From assembly GCF_003570715.1 (NCBI RefSeq), contig NZ_QXXQ01000005.1:1-64000 (forward strand): a DNA stretch of 64,000 bases, given 5' to 3'. Shown here in pieces: positions 53,603 through 63,179 of this stretch. This DNA comes from Gemmobacter lutimaris. Its GTDB lineage: Bacteria; Pseudomonadota; Alphaproteobacteria; Rhodobacterales; Rhodobacteraceae. Position 1 is the stretch's first letter; each line of letters opens with the position of its first letter. Made by a program: the position numbers and the translations under genes. A model generated the notes under the pieces. That model searched no databases and was not told the origin of the DNA. It saw nothing but the letters and a program-made list of their open reading frames with translations.

Positions 53603-54635
53603 CCCAATTGCCGCCCCCTCGCTGCGGCGCCAGATCGGCCTGCCCGCGCTGGCACTGCTGGCGACCATCGCGGTCGCCATGATGCTGGCACTGATCGCGG
53701 GGGCCAACCCGCTGGCAACGCTGGGCCTGATCGCCAAGGGCGCGGTCGGGTCGAAATTCGCGGCCCTAGAGACGCTGAACCGCGCGACACCGCTGATCTT
53801 TACCGGCCTTGCCGTCGCCGTCGCCTTCCGCGCAAAGCTGTGGAATATCGGCGCCGAGGCGCAGCTTTACGCAGGCGCCATCGTCGCCGTGCTGCTGGGC
53901 ACCGGGGTGCTGGGCGCGCCGCTGGTGCTGCCGGTTTCCGCGCTGGCCGCGATGCTGGCGGGGGCGCTGGTGCTGCTGGGGCCCGTCATGCTGAAAACCC
54001 GGCTGGGCGTGGACGAGGTGGTGACGACGCTGCTTTTGAACTTTGTCATGCTGCTGTTCGTCAGCTATCTGCTGGAAGGCCCGATGAAAGACCCGATGGG
54101 CATGGGCTGGCCCAAATCCGCCGCGCTGGTGAAAGAGGCGCGGCTGCCTCGGATTGTCGATGGCCTGCGGCTGCATTGGGGATTCGCGCTGGCGCTGATC
54201 GCGGCAGTGGCCGTCTGGGTGATCCAGACCCGTAGCACCTTGGGCTTTGAGATGCGCGCCGTCGGCCAGAACCGTGAGGCCGCGCGTTTTGCCGGGATGC
54301 CGGTGAATGTGGTTCTGGTGAAGACTGCCCTTCTGTCCGGCGGTCTTGCCGCACTGGCCGGCTGGTCCGAGGTGGCGGGGCTGAAGGGGCATCTGTCATC
54401 GGATCTGTCGCCAGGCTTTGGCTATACGGGCATCATCGTCGCCATGCTGGCGCTGTTGCATCCCCTGGGCGTGGTTCTGTCGGCGCTGTTCGTCGCTGCG
54501 ATCTTCGTGGGGTCAGACAGCATGAGCCGTGCCGCAGGCGTGCCCACCTATATTGCCGACATGCTGCTGGCGACGGCGCTGTTGTTCATGGTGCTGGCGT
54601 TGATGCTGACACGCTATCGGGTGGTGTGGAAATGA
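53592..54635 (+). CDS. ABC transporter permease (BMP system, first)
   Basis: A 347-residue permease of the BPD_transp_2 type with about nine helices and the conserved LWNIGAEAQLYAGA segment and EMRAVGQNREAARFAGM loop. Its ATG at 53592-53594 lies 11 bases before the end of the ATPase gene, so the genes overlap. Together with the next gene it forms the membrane channel. Confidence 0.92.
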   Translation: MRLDPIAAPSLRRQIGLPALALLATIAVAMMLALIAGANPLATLGLIAKGAVGSKFAALETLNRATPLIFTGLAVAVAFRAKLWNIGAEAQLYAGAIVAVLLGTGVLGAPLVLPVSALAAMLAGALVLLGPVMLKTRLGVDEVVTTLLLNFVMLLFVSYLLEGPMKDPMGMGWPKSAALVKEARLPRIVDGLRLHWGFALALIAAVAVWVIQTRSTLGFEMRAVGQNREAARFAGMPVNVVLVKTALLSGGLAALAGWSEVAGLKGHLSSDLSPGFGYTGIIVAMLALLHPLGVVLSALFVAAIFVGSDSMSRAAGVPTYIADMLLATALLFMVLALMLTRYRVVWK

Positions 54636-55579
54636 GCGATCTTTTCGACATCCTGCTATCGGTCAGCTTCTGGGCTGCCGCCATTCGCATCGCCTCGCCC
54701 CTCATCTTCGCCACGATGGGCGAACTCATCTGCGAACGCGCGGGCGTGCTGAACCTTGGCATCGAAGGGATCATGGTCATCGGCGCCTTTGCGGGCTGGA
54801 TGGCCGTCTATCTGGGGGCGCCGCTGTGGCTGGGCGTCACGGCGGCGATGGCGGCGGGGATGCTGTTCGGCCTGTTGCACGCCACGCTGACCGTGCCCTT
54901 CGGCCTGTCGCAGCATGTGGTGGGGCTGGGCGTCACCATGCTGGCGACCTCGACCAGCTATTTCGCCTATCGGCTGGCGCTGCCCGAGGTGACCAGCCCG
55001 CCCAAGATCACCCCCTTCGCGCCGATGGATCTGCCGGTCCTGTCCGACATCCCCTTCTTTGGCCCGGTGCTGTTCCAGCAAACCGCGCTGACCTGGGCGG
55101 CGCTGATCTGTGCGGGGCTGGTGGGATTCGTGCTGTTCCGCACGCCGCTGGGCCTTGCAGTCCGCGCGGCGGGCGAAAACCCCGCGGCGGTAGAGGCGCA
55201 GGGGCTTTCCGTCACCGGGCTGCGCATGGGGGCGGTGATCGTGGGGTCCGGCCTGATGGCGGTGGGCGGCAGTTTCCTGACGCTTTCGGCCTTTTCGTCC
55301 TTCTTCTTTGAAATGGTCAACGGGCGCGGCTGGATCTGCATCGCGCTGGTGGTGTTCGGTGCGTGGAGGCCCGGCAAGGCCGTGCTGGGGGCGCTGCTGT
55401 TCGCGGCCTTCGATGCGCTGCAAATCCGTCTGCAACAGACGCCCTTGGGCGCGCATCTGCCCTATCAGGCGTTCCTGATGGCGCCCTATCTTCTGTCCAT
55501 CCTCGCGCTGATCCTGATGTCGCGCCGGGCCGAGGTGCCTGCCGCGCTGATGGTGCCATATCGTAAAGGGGAACGCTGA
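54632..55579 (+). CDS. ABC transporter permease (BMP system, second)
   Basis: A 315-residue permease, paralogous to the preceding gene, with the VLNLGIEGIMVIGAFAGW segment and a VRAAGENPAAVEAQG loop. The ATG overlaps the preceding stop as ATGA. It ends one base into the deaminase start, so the entire operon is coupled. Confidence 0.92.
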   Translation: MSDLFDILLSVSFWAAAIRIASPLIFATMGELICERAGVLNLGIEGIMVIGAFAGWMAVYLGAPLWLGVTAAMAAGMLFGLLHATLTVPFGLSQHVVGLGVTMLATSTSYFAYRLALPEVTSPPKITPFAPMDLPVLSDIPFFGPVLFQQTALTWAALICAGLVGFVLFRTPLGLAVRAAGENPAAVEAQGLSVTGLRMGAVIVGSGLMAVGGSFLTLSAFSSFFFEMVNGRGWICIALVVFGAWRPGKAVLGALLFAAFDALQIRLQQTPLGAHLPYQAFLMAPYLLSILALILMSRRAEVPAALMVPYRKGER

Positions 55580-56844
55580 TGTTCGACATTCTGGTCAAGG
55601 GCGGCACGCTGCCTGACGGGACGGTGGCCGATATCGGCATCACCGGCGATCGCATCGCCGCCGTCGGGAGGCTGGAGGCTGAGGCGGGCCGCGTGATCGA
55701 CGCCACCGGCGATCTGGTCAGCCCGCCCTTCGTGGACCCGCATTTCCACATGGATGCGACGCTCAGCTACGGGCTGCCGCGGGTGAACGCCTCAGGCACG
55801 CTGCTGGAAGGGATCAGCCTCTGGGGTGAATTGCGCGAGATCGCGACGGTTGACGAAATGGTCACCCGTGCCGTGCGTTATTGCGACTGGGCGGTCTCAA
55901 CGGGCCTGCTGGCGATCCGCACCCATGTCGATACCACGCCCGACCATCTGCGCGGGGTGGAGGCGATGCTGGAGGTGAAGCGCCGCGTCGCCACCTATCT
56001 GGACCTGCAATTGGTGGCCTTTCCGCAGGATGGTCTGTATCGCGCGCCCAAGGGCCGTGAAAACCTGATCCGCGCGCTGGACATGGGCTGCGATGTGGTG
56101 GGGGGCATCCCGCATTTTGAACGCACCATGCAGGAAGGCGCCGACAGCGTGCAGGATGTGGCGCGCATCGCCGCCGAACGCGGGCTGATGCTGGATATTC
56201 ATTGCGACGAGACCGACGACCCCCATAGCCGCCATGTGGAAACCATGGCGGCCGAGGTCACCCGGCATGGCTTGGGCGCGCGGGCGGCGGGCAGTCACCT
56301 GACCTCGATGCATTCGATGGACAATTACTATGTGTCCAAGCTGCTGCCGCTGATTGCGGAAAGCGGGATGACCGCCATTCCCAATCCGCTGATCAACATC
56401 ACCCTGCAAGGGCGGCACGATACCTTCCCCAAGCGACGCGGGCTGACGCGGGTGAAGGAAATGCAGGCCATGGGCATTACCGTTGGCTGGGGGCAGGATT
56501 GCGTGCTGGACCCATGGTATAGCCTCGGCACCGCCGACATGCTGGACGTGGCCTTCATGGGGCTGCATGTCGCGCAGATGACCCACCCGGCCGAAATGGC
56601 GCGCTGCTTCACTATGGTCACGGAACATAACGCGGCGATCATGGGGTTGGAGGGCTACGGCCTGCGCCCCGGCGGCATGGCCTCGCTGGTGGTGCTGGAT
56701 GCCGCCACCCCGACCGAAGCGCTGCGCTTGCGCCCGGATCGGCTCTGCGTGATTTCGAAAGGCAAGGTCGTGTCGGAACAGGCCCGCAATGACGCCCGGC
56801 TGACCCTGCCGGGTCGCCCCGTAACGGTGCGCCGGAGGCTTTGA
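55579..56844 (+). CDS. Cytosine-deaminase-like amidohydrolase
   Basis: A 421-residue metal-dependent hydrolase. H55 and H57 (DPHFHMD) and the DIHCDETDD, HLTSMHSMDN and VGWGQDCVLDP blocks match the CodA-type set of metal ligands and the catalytic aspartate. It should deaminate or hydrolyse a nucleobase-like ring. The start overlaps the permease stop by one base, so the enzyme is made together with the importer and its substrate is presumably the imported compound. Cytosine, isoguanine or a hydantoin-like compound are all possible. Confidence 0.88.
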   Translation: MFDILVKGGTLPDGTVADIGITGDRIAAVGRLEAEAGRVIDATGDLVSPPFVDPHFHMDATLSYGLPRVNASGTLLEGISLWGELREIATVDEMVTRAVRYCDWAVSTGLLAIRTHVDTTPDHLRGVEAMLEVKRRVATYLDLQLVAFPQDGLYRAPKGRENLIRALDMGCDVVGGIPHFERTMQEGADSVQDVARIAAERGLMLDIHCDETDDPHSRHVETMAAEVTRHGLGARAAGSHLTSMHSMDNYYVSKLLPLIAESGMTAIPNPLINITLQGRHDTFPKRRGLTRVKEMQAMGITVGWGQDCVLDPWYSLGTADMLDVAFMGLHVAQMTHPAEMARCFTMVTEHNAAIMGLEGYGLRPGGMASLVVLDAATPTEALRLRPDRLCVISKGKVVSEQARNDARLTLPGRPVTVRRRL

Positions 56845-56937
56845 GGGGGCTGACTTTGTGATGCGCAGGGTGATACGGCTCTGCGCGGCGCGGTTCAATC
56901 CGGCTGCGGCAGATGCAGCATTCCGTCCGGACATCAA

Positions 56938-58227
56938 TTATTCGGCTCCGGCGGCCAGTCGTTTGGCTAGCACCAAGCTCAGGATCATTGCCGCCAGCAG
57001 AAAGATGGCGCCGACGCCCCAAGCAACGGATGTGGAGTATATGTCGGCCAAGGCTCCTGCCATGACCAGCCCTGTCGCGGCCCCGAGTTGCTGGACGAGG
57101 GATCGGAGTGACAGCATGGTAGACCTTTGCCGATCCTCCACGCAGCGGTGCAGGATGCTGCTTGCAGGCGTCTCGCTTGCTCCGAGGATCACGGAATAGA
57201 GGACAAAGGCGCCGACAAACCCGGCGATGCCGCCCTGTATCGCCAAGGCCAGTTGAGCGGCTGCGAGCGATGCAAAGATCGCCGCCAGCGTGACGGCGTG
57301 GCGGCGCCTGAATATCCGGCTGACATGAGGCGACAGCGACGCACCAAAGGCGATTGCGAAAAAGTAACCCGCCGTCAGGGCACCGATGACAGTGTTGGCG
57401 TAGCCCTCGTCCAGCATCGGCCTGGCATAGGTCGGCCAGATCACCTCGACCGGATTTGTCGCCATCAGGAATAACGCCAGAGCCGACAACAGTATCGACA
57501 GTGTCGGATGTCTCAGCGCAAGAAGACCGGCCTCGGAAATCACCGACGGGACCTTGGCGAACCCGTCTCTGAGTGCATGCAGGTTCAGCGGACGCGGTTC
57601 TTCGGCGATGGCGAACAGGGTGTAGATCAAGACGCCGACCATCGCGGCGAAGCTTGCAGCATAAGACACGTCATAGATGCTGAGCCCATACTTCAACGCT
57701 GTCATGCCGAACGCATCTGGCAGCAGACCGCCAAAAACGGCTCCGACCGCGAGACCCATGGCATTGGCCCATTGCGCCTTTGCGAGCGCGGGTTGGATAT
57801 CAACATTTGGCGCAGCGGCTTTGAAGGTTTCGACAAACCAGGCATCAAGCGTGCCCGACCGGAGCGCGCGTCCGAAGCCGATGAGGGCGAACGAAAGAGC
57901 CAGAACACGGAAGTCGCTCGACGACAGAAAAAGCGCCAGCGAAATCAAACTGGCCACGACCGCCGCGAGGAAAACCGGCTTGCGGCCAATGCCGTCGGCC
58001 AATCCGCCGAATGGCAGTTCCATCGCCATGGTGGTGAGCGAGTAAACGCCGAAGAGCAGCGAAATCTGGAAGAGGTCCATGCCACGATCCGTCAACGCAA
58101 GCGCGGCGACAGCCACGGTGAGGCCCATGGCAAAACGGTCAAGAAACTGGTGTATCTGAAACAGCCGGATGTGGCGTCGCGCCGTGTCCGTCAAGCCTTT
58201 CAGGGAGAACTCGGTTTCTGTCGCCAT
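56938..58227 (-). CDS. MFS transporter
   Basis: A 429-residue protein with twelve predicted helices. The loop between helices 2 and 3 has GGLADGIGRKPVFLAA, the MFS signature, and helix 5 to 6 follows. It is likely a drug or metabolite exporter of the DHA1 type. The ATG at 58225-58227 has a weak GGCGGA site. A TTGCACA/TGTGCAA dyad 18 bases upstream could be an operator. Confidence 0.9.
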   Translation of the reverse strand: MATETEFSLKGLTDTARRHIRLFQIHQFLDRFAMGLTVAVAALALTDRGMDLFQISLLFGVYSLTTMAMELPFGGLADGIGRKPVFLAAVVASLISLALFLSSSDFRVLALSFALIGFGRALRSGTLDAWFVETFKAAAPNVDIQPALAKAQWANAMGLAVGAVFGGLLPDAFGMTALKYGLSIYDVSYAASFAAMVGVLIYTLFAIAEEPRPLNLHALRDGFAKVPSVISEAGLLALRHPTLSILLSALALFLMATNPVEVIWPTYARPMLDEGYANTVIGALTAGYFFAIAFGASLSPHVSRIFRRRHAVTLAAIFASLAAAQLALAIQGGIAGFVGAFVLYSVILGASETPASSILHRCVEDRQRSTMLSLRSLVQQLGAATGLVMAGALADIYSTSVAWGVGAIFLLAAMILSLVLAKRLAAGAE

Positions 58228-58244
58228 GTCGGCAGCATCCGCCT

Positions 58245-58262
58245 TTGCACAGCGTTGTGCAA
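58245..58262. promoter_or_regulatory. Dyad TTGCACA-GCGT-TGTGCAA upstream of the MFS gene
   Basis: A perfect 7-bp inverted repeat with a 4-base spacer, ending 18 bases before the MFS start codon. The size and placement fit a repressor that blocks transcription or translation; no regulator gene is adjacent. Confidence 0.45.
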
Positions 58263-58280
58263 TGGCTTGCCGGGAAGACG

Positions 58281-58309
58281 GTGACCTGGCATTGCGCGGG
58301 CCAGGTCAC
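58281..58309. other. Hairpin GTGACCTGG / CCAGGTCAC
   Basis: A perfect 9-bp stem (58281-58289 and 58301-58309) with an 11-base loop, between pepT and the MFS gene. No T-run follows on the minus strand, so it may be a weak terminator of pepT or an operator. Confidence 0.4.
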
Positions 58310-58363
58310 CCGGACGACCGGAGAAAACGGCGGTTTCGTCCCGCAATACCTGTGCGCCGGGCC

Positions 58364-59602
58364 TCAGCCCCGCACCGCCATCCCGGCCAGCCGCAGGCAG
58401 ACCCTTGTCGCGGCGGCCATGTCCTGCACACTGATCCATTCCAGCGGGCCGTGGATTTCCTGCATGCCGGTGAAAATATTGGGGCAGGGCACGCCCATTT
58501 CCGTCAGGCGCGAGCCATCGGTGCCGCCGCGGATCGGGACGCTGACCGGGGCGATGCCCTCGGCCTCGCAGGCCGCTCGGGCGAGGTTCACCGGCGTCAT
58601 GTCCTTTTCCAGCCAGTAGCGCATGTTGCGATATTGGGCGCGGATTTCGCAGGCTACAGTCGCGCGCGGTTCGGTCGCGGCCAGAGCCTCACAGGCCTGA
58701 CGCAGCAGGGCGCCTTTGGCCTCCAGCCCGTCCAGTTCAAAATCGCGCAGGATGAAGCGCAACTCTGCCTCGGCGGCGGTGCCGGTGATCTCATAAAGAT
58801 GCAGGAACCCTTCGCGCCCGTCTGTCAGTTCGGGCACCAGCGCCTGTTGTGGCAGCAGGTTCACCAGCTTCGCCGCCAGATGCAGCGCATTGACCAGCTT
58901 GCCCTTCGCATAGCCCGGATGGGCCGAAACCCCGGTGATCTTCACCACCGCCCCATCTGCCGAAAAGCTTTCATATTCCACCTCACCCACCTGTCCGCCA
59001 TCCAGCGTATAGGCGAAATCGGCGCCCAGATCGGCGGGCAGGCGTTTGTCAACGCCCCGGCCGATTTCCTCGTCCGGGGTGAAGGCCAGCCGCAGCTTCG
59101 GATGCGGGATCGACGGATCAGCCAGCAGATGCCGTGCCATGGTCATCAGGATCGCCACGCCTGCCTTGTCATCGGCGCCAAGTAACGTGGTGCCACTGGC
59201 GGTGATGATGTCATGGCCAAGCTTGCCACCCAGATAGGGCGAGACTTCGAGCGACAGCACCAGACCCGGCGCATCGGCAAAGCTGATCGTGCCGCCGTTG
59301 TAACGGCGGTGCACCACCGGCTTCACTCCGGTCGCATTGAAGGCGGGCGCGGTATCGACATGGGCCAGAAAACCCACCACCGGCCCTTCCGCCGTCGCGG
59401 GCACCGTGGCCAGCACCGCGCCATAATCGGTGACCTGCACGTCAGCCGCGCCGATGCCCGTCAGCTCCTCCGCCAGCAGGCGCGCCATGTCGAGCTGGAT
59501 CGTCGTGCTGGGCGAGGCGGTGCCGCGCTCGTCGCTCTGGCTGTCGATGGCGGCATAACGCACAAGGCGGGTTTCCAGTTCGGTGTCGAAATTTGCGGTC
59601 AT
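58364..59602 (-). CDS. pepT: Peptidase T (tripeptide aminopeptidase)
   Basis: A 412-residue M20-family metallopeptidase. Zinc-binding blocks are FLAHVDTAPAF, GADDKAGVAI and TPDEEIGRG (with the catalytic glutamate); the dimerisation domain spans about 210-325, and PIRGGTDGSRLTEMG near the C-terminus is a PepT signature. It removes the N-terminal residue from tripeptides in the cytosol. Length is normal and it is transcribed alone. Confidence 0.95.
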   Translation of the reverse strand: MTANFDTELETRLVRYAAIDSQSDERGTASPSTTIQLDMARLLAEELTGIGAADVQVTDYGAVLATVPATAEGPVVGFLAHVDTAPAFNATGVKPVVHRRYNGGTISFADAPGLVLSLEVSPYLGGKLGHDIITASGTTLLGADDKAGVAILMTMARHLLADPSIPHPKLRLAFTPDEEIGRGVDKRLPADLGADFAYTLDGGQVGEVEYESFSADGAVVKITGVSAHPGYAKGKLVNALHLAAKLVNLLPQQALVPELTDGREGFLHLYEITGTAAEAELRFILRDFELDGLEAKGALLRQACEALAATEPRATVACEIRAQYRNMRYWLEKDMTPVNLARAACEAEGIAPVSVPIRGGTDGSRLTEMGVPCPNIFTGMQEIHGPLEWISVQDMAAATRVCLRLAGMAVRG

Positions 59603-59760
59603 GGGGCCTCCGGCTTTGGCGGCATGAGGCGCCCGCCGTGCGGGCCTGTCAAGGCACTGGCGGCAAAGTGATGCGCAACGCCGACAGTTCCCCGAAACAG
59701 GTGCTTGCGTGGCGTCCGGCAGCCCGTAGACTGCGGAAAACCCACCAAGGAGTTTTTCAG

Positions 59761-60564
59761 GTGTATTCTTTCAAGGGGATTGCGACGGTCGCGTTTGCGG
59801 TGTTGGGGCTGGCCGGGGCGGCAAAGGCGGCGCCGTGCAGCAATACCGGGGCCAATTACGAAAGCTGGAAACCCGTCATGGCACAGGAGGCCGCCGCGGC
59901 CGGGGTCGGTGACAAGGGGATCGCCGCGCTGATGGGGTCAAGCTATGCCAGCAAGACCATCGCCGCCGACCGCAACCAGAAAAGCTTCAAGTACTCGCTG
60001 CAAAAATTCATGCAGGTGCGCGGCGCCGATACGATCGTGGCACAGGGCCGCAAGCGCAAGGCGCAGAACGCCGGCTTCTATCAGAGCCTGGAACAGCGCT
60101 ATGGCGTGCCTGCCGGCCCGCTGCTGGCCATTCACGGGATGGAGACGGGCTTCGGCGGCTTCATGGGCGACAGCAATGTCGTCTCGGCTATCGCGACCCT
60201 GGCCTATGACTGCCGCCGCAGCGAGTATTTCACCGACCACCTGATCGCCGCACTGATGCTGGTGGATCGTGGCGTGATCACGTCGAAAACGGTGGGGGCC
60301 AAGCATGGCGAGGTGGGCCATACCCAGTTCCTGCCGGGCAATGTGCTGCGCTATGGCGTGGATGGCGACGGCGACGGGCGGGTGGATCTGACCAAGCAGG
60401 CCGACGCGATGGCCTCGACCGCCAATTTCCTCGCGCAGAAGGGCTGGCGCCCCGGCGCGGGCTATCAGGAGGGAGAGCCGAACTTCGCCGTGATCAAGCA
60501 ATGGAACGCCGCGACCGTGTATCAGCAGGCCATCGCCATCATGGGTGCGAAAATCGACCGCTAG
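59761..60564 (+). CDS. Lytic murein transglycosylase, MltB-like
   Basis: A 267-residue periplasmic protein. A signal peptide ends near residue 20 (AGAAKA|APC). The catalytic glutamate lies in IHGMETGFGGF, followed by the GEVGHTQFLPGNVLRYGVDGDG block typical of SLT family 3 (MltB). It cleaves glycan strands of peptidoglycan to anhydro-muropeptides. The start is a GTG at 59761 with AAGGAG eight bases upstream. The protein is shorter than E. coli MltB and lacks a peptidoglycan-binding tail. Confidence 0.9.
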   Translation: MYSFKGIATVAFAVLGLAGAAKAAPCSNTGANYESWKPVMAQEAAAAGVGDKGIAALMGSSYASKTIAADRNQKSFKYSLQKFMQVRGADTIVAQGRKRKAQNAGFYQSLEQRYGVPAGPLLAIHGMETGFGGFMGDSNVVSAIATLAYDCRRSEYFTDHLIAALMLVDRGVITSKTVGAKHGEVGHTQFLPGNVLRYGVDGDGDGRVDLTKQADAMASTANFLAQKGWRPGAGYQEGEPNFAVIKQWNAATVYQQAIAIMGAKIDR

Positions 60565-60623
60565 GCGCAAAGATTCCTCTTGCGCCCGCCCGGTGGCTGC
60601 TCTAATCAGCCGCCACCGGCCAT

Positions 60624-60698
60624 GGCCCGTTCGTCTATCGGTTAGGACGTCAGGTTTTCAACCTGAAAAGAGGGGTTCGACTCCCCTACGGGCTGCCA
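60624..60698 (+). tRNA. tRNA-Glu (anticodon TTC)
   Basis: A 75-base cloverleaf with encoded CCA. The acceptor arms GGCCCGT and ACGGGCT pair with one G-U, the anticodon stem is CAGGT/ACCTG around TTTTCAA, and the T arm is GGGGTTCGACTCCCC. Anticodon TTC identifies tRNA-Glu. No duplicated 3' end was found nearby, so there is no sign of an island integrated here. Confidence 0.93.
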
Positions 60699-61000
60699 TT
60701 TCCTCTGCTAAGCTATTTGACGCATGAGGTTTTTCCTCGTGTTTGCTGATCTCTCAGAGGTGGTCAGCAGGTTTCGGGATATTCGCGGTTTATTGCAGTT
60801 TCTCGAATGCGCTGTGCGCGGCGATCCGAACCTGATCGACTTTCGCCGTGTAGCGCGCACTTCGCCGTTCTAGGCATCCCTGTCACGGAAGTCCTCGGAT
60901 ACGGCTGTCCGGGGAAAGGGGAACCCTGGCCATCACCTGATTTGGGCCAGAGTTCTGTGAAGCCCTTTCCCTTGTCGCCCGCCGATGCCATCCTCTGCGG
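60699..61000. other. 302-base gap after tRNA-Glu
   Basis: A CATGAGG-TTTTT-CCTCGTG hairpin followed by TTT (60723-60744) may terminate the tRNA transcript. The remainder holds no convincing gene; open frames here lack ribosome binding sites and homology. Confidence 0.45.
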
Positions 61001-61447
61001 ATGGACACGACCTTGCACAGCCCCTTTGGCCCCCTCTCCCTGCGTGAGCGCAACGACATGCTGGTGGCGCTGGACTGGCAGCCGGGGCAGGGCACGGCCA
61101 CGCCGCTGGTGGCCGAAGGGTTGCGCCAGCTTGCCGAATATTTCGACGGCAAGCGCGTGGTCTTCGATCTGCCGCTGGATTGGGGGCAGGGGATTCATGC
61201 GCAGGTGCGCCGTGCCATGGCCGCCATTCCGCTGGGCAAAACCCGCACTTACGGCGACATCGCGCGCGAGATCGGGGCGCCCGCGCAGGCAGTCGGGCAG
61301 GCGTGCGGCGCCAATCCGTTGCCAATCCTCATTCCCTGTCACCGGGTTTTGGGCCGCAACACCTTGGGTGGCTTTTCCGCCCCCGGCGGGGTCGAGACCA
61401 AGGTGGCGTTGCTGCGCTTTGAAGGTGCGGCCGGATTGCTGATCTGA
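61001..61447 (+). CDS. ogt: Methylated-DNA--protein-cysteine methyltransferase
   Basis: A 148-residue DNA repair protein. The acceptor C113 lies in IPCHRVLG, preceded by TYGDIAREIGAP (83-94) and the ACGANP block, and followed by GGFSAPGG. It transfers O6-alkyl groups from guanine to itself. Length matches Ogt-type proteins without the Ada regulatory domain. Confidence 0.95.
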   Translation: MDTTLHSPFGPLSLRERNDMLVALDWQPGQGTATPLVAEGLRQLAEYFDGKRVVFDLPLDWGQGIHAQVRRAMAAIPLGKTRTYGDIAREIGAPAQAVGQACGANPLPILIPCHRVLGRNTLGGFSAPGGVETKVALLRFEGAAGLLI

Positions 61448-61534
61448 TTGCCTGCACTGTCACAATACTGTCGCAAAGCGGATTGAAGCCGCCTCCGCCC
61501 CGGCCTAAGCCAAGGCGGATAAACGGAGGCAGTC

Positions 61535-62371
61535 GTGAGCATTGGCGTTCTTCTGGCGGTTCTGGGCGCGGCCTTCCTGCATGCGTTGTGGAATGCGCTG
61601 ATCAAGCTGGGCACCTCGAAAGTGGGGGCCATGGTCATCCTGTCGGTGGCCGAGATCCCCATCGGTCTGGCCATCGCCCTGCCGCGCCCGGCGATAGCCG
61701 CCGCCGCTTGGCCCTGGGTGATCGGCGCCGCCTGCACGCATTTCTTTTACAAGACCTTCCTGACGCTGGCCTATGACCGGGGCGACCTGTCGCGCGTCTA
61801 TCCTATCGCGCGGGGGGCCGCGCCGATGATCGTGGCGCTGGTGGGGGCCGTGGCGCTGTCGGATCAGGTGACCGGCGCACAATATGGCGGCATCGCGCTG
61901 CTGGCCGCGGGGATCGCGCTGATGGCGCGGGGCGTGTTCACCGATGGTGAAAGCCGCCGCCTGCTGCCCTTCGCCTTCGGCTCTGCCATGGCGACGGCGA
62001 CCTATACGCTGCTCGACGGGCTGGGCGCGCGGGTTTCGGGCGACGCGATCAGCTATGTCGCCTGGGTCTTCGTGGCGGACGGGCTGATCTTCACGCTGGG
62101 CAGCCTTGCGCTGCGCGGCACCGCCGTTTTGCCCCGCGCCCCCCGCGCCTGGCTGGTGGGCAGCTTCGCCTCGCTGGCCTCCTACGGGTCATATGCCATC
62201 TCGATCTGGGCCATGACTGTGGCGCCCATCGCCGTTGTGGCGGCGATGCGCGAAACCTCGATCCTGTTTGCAGTGCTGATTGGCTGGCTGGCCTTCGGCG
62301 AGCGGATGACCCGCGACAAGGCCATTGCCGCGCTGATGATCGTGGCAGGGGTGATCGTCACCCGCCTTTAG
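61535..62371 (+). CDS. DMT-superfamily (EamA) permease
   Basis: A 278-residue membrane protein with about ten helices in two EamA halves. The start is a GTG at 61535 with GGAGG upstream. Families of this size (FLHALWNALIKLGTSKVGAM at the N-terminus) are often annotated as phosphonate-utilisation-associated or multidrug permeases; the substrate is unknown. The stop overlaps the converging pcs gene by 4 bases. Confidence 0.87.
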   Translation: MSIGVLLAVLGAAFLHALWNALIKLGTSKVGAMVILSVAEIPIGLAIALPRPAIAAAAWPWVIGAACTHFFYKTFLTLAYDRGDLSRVYPIARGAAPMIVALVGAVALSDQVTGAQYGGIALLAAGIALMARGVFTDGESRRLLPFAFGSAMATATYTLLDGLGARVSGDAISYVAWVFVADGLIFTLGSLALRGTAVLPRAPRAWLVGSFASLASYGSYAISIWAMTVAPIAVVAAMRETSILFAVLIGWLAFGERMTRDKAIAALMIVAGVIVTRL

Positions 62372-63075
62372 GAAATCCGGCGCGCGCTGCGTTCCGGGAT
62401 GATCTGCTGCGCGATGCCAGCGAAGGTCAGGTAAAGCGAGGTCAGCACCAGCCCCCAATGCGCCCAGCTTGCCGGATGGAAATCGACCCAGGCCGCCCAG
62501 CCGGCAAAGAAGGTCCAGGCCAGGGACATCGGCAGCGTGATCTCGCGCCAGCGCTGGGTGCGGGTGGGGTGAACGAATTTCAGATTGGTGAACATGGCGA
62601 TGGTCAGCGCGATCACGAAGGCGAGGATGATCCCCTCGCCCGGTTTCAGCGCGAACATCACCAGCACGACCATGTTCCAGCAGGCCGGAAAGCCTGCGAA
62701 GGAATAATCCTTCGTCTTCATCCGCGTATCGACGAAATAGACGACCGAGCCATAGGTGATGACGATGATCGCGAGCCACCCGGTCCAGCCCGGCAACAGC
62801 CCGGATTTGAACAGGGCGAATGCAGGAATGAACACATAGGTCAGATAGTCGATGATCAGGTCCAGCAGCACCCCGTCATAGGTGGGCCAGTTCTGTTTCA
62901 CGTCATAGCGGCGCGCCAGCGGGCCATCGAGCCCATCGACGAACAGCGCCACCACCAGCCAGAGGAACATCATGTCCCATTTGCCATCGACAGCGGCCAG
63001 CATGGCCAGCATGGCCAGCACGGCGCCGGTGGCTGTGAACAGGTGAACGAGAAGGGCTTGGATACGCAAAGACAT
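62368..63075 (-). CDS. pcs: Phosphatidylcholine synthase
   Basis: A 235-residue integral membrane enzyme of the CDP-alcohol phosphatidyltransferase superfamily. The motif DG(50,51)x2AR(54,55)x12G68x3D72x3D76 has the 12-residue gap seen in Pcs, in contrast to the 8-residue gap of most family members. It condenses CDP-diacylglycerol with choline in the cytoplasmic membrane. About six to eight helices are predicted. It supports an alphaproteobacterial host that makes phosphatidylcholine. Confidence 0.92.
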   Translation of the reverse strand: MSLRIQALLVHLFTATGAVLAMLAMLAAVDGKWDMMFLWLVVALFVDGLDGPLARRYDVKQNWPTYDGVLLDLIIDYLTYVFIPAFALFKSGLLPGWTGWLAIIVITYGSVVYFVDTRMKTKDYSFAGFPACWNMVVLVMFALKPGEGIILAFVIALTIAMFTNLKFVHPTRTQRWREITLPMSLAWTFFAGWAAWVDFHPASWAHWGLVLTSLYLTFAGIAQQIIPERSARRIS

Positions 63076-63179
63076 TCGACCATTTCACCCATCGGGCGAC
63101 GAAAAGCAACCGCAACTGCGGACCTGCCCCGTTGCACGCCATGTTCCGCCGGTTCATGCGGCAACGACAGGAGGCACGC

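Noticed and set aside
60624-61000. Island integrated in tRNA-Glu
   Set aside because: No copy of the tRNA 3' end and no integrase gene were found next to it.
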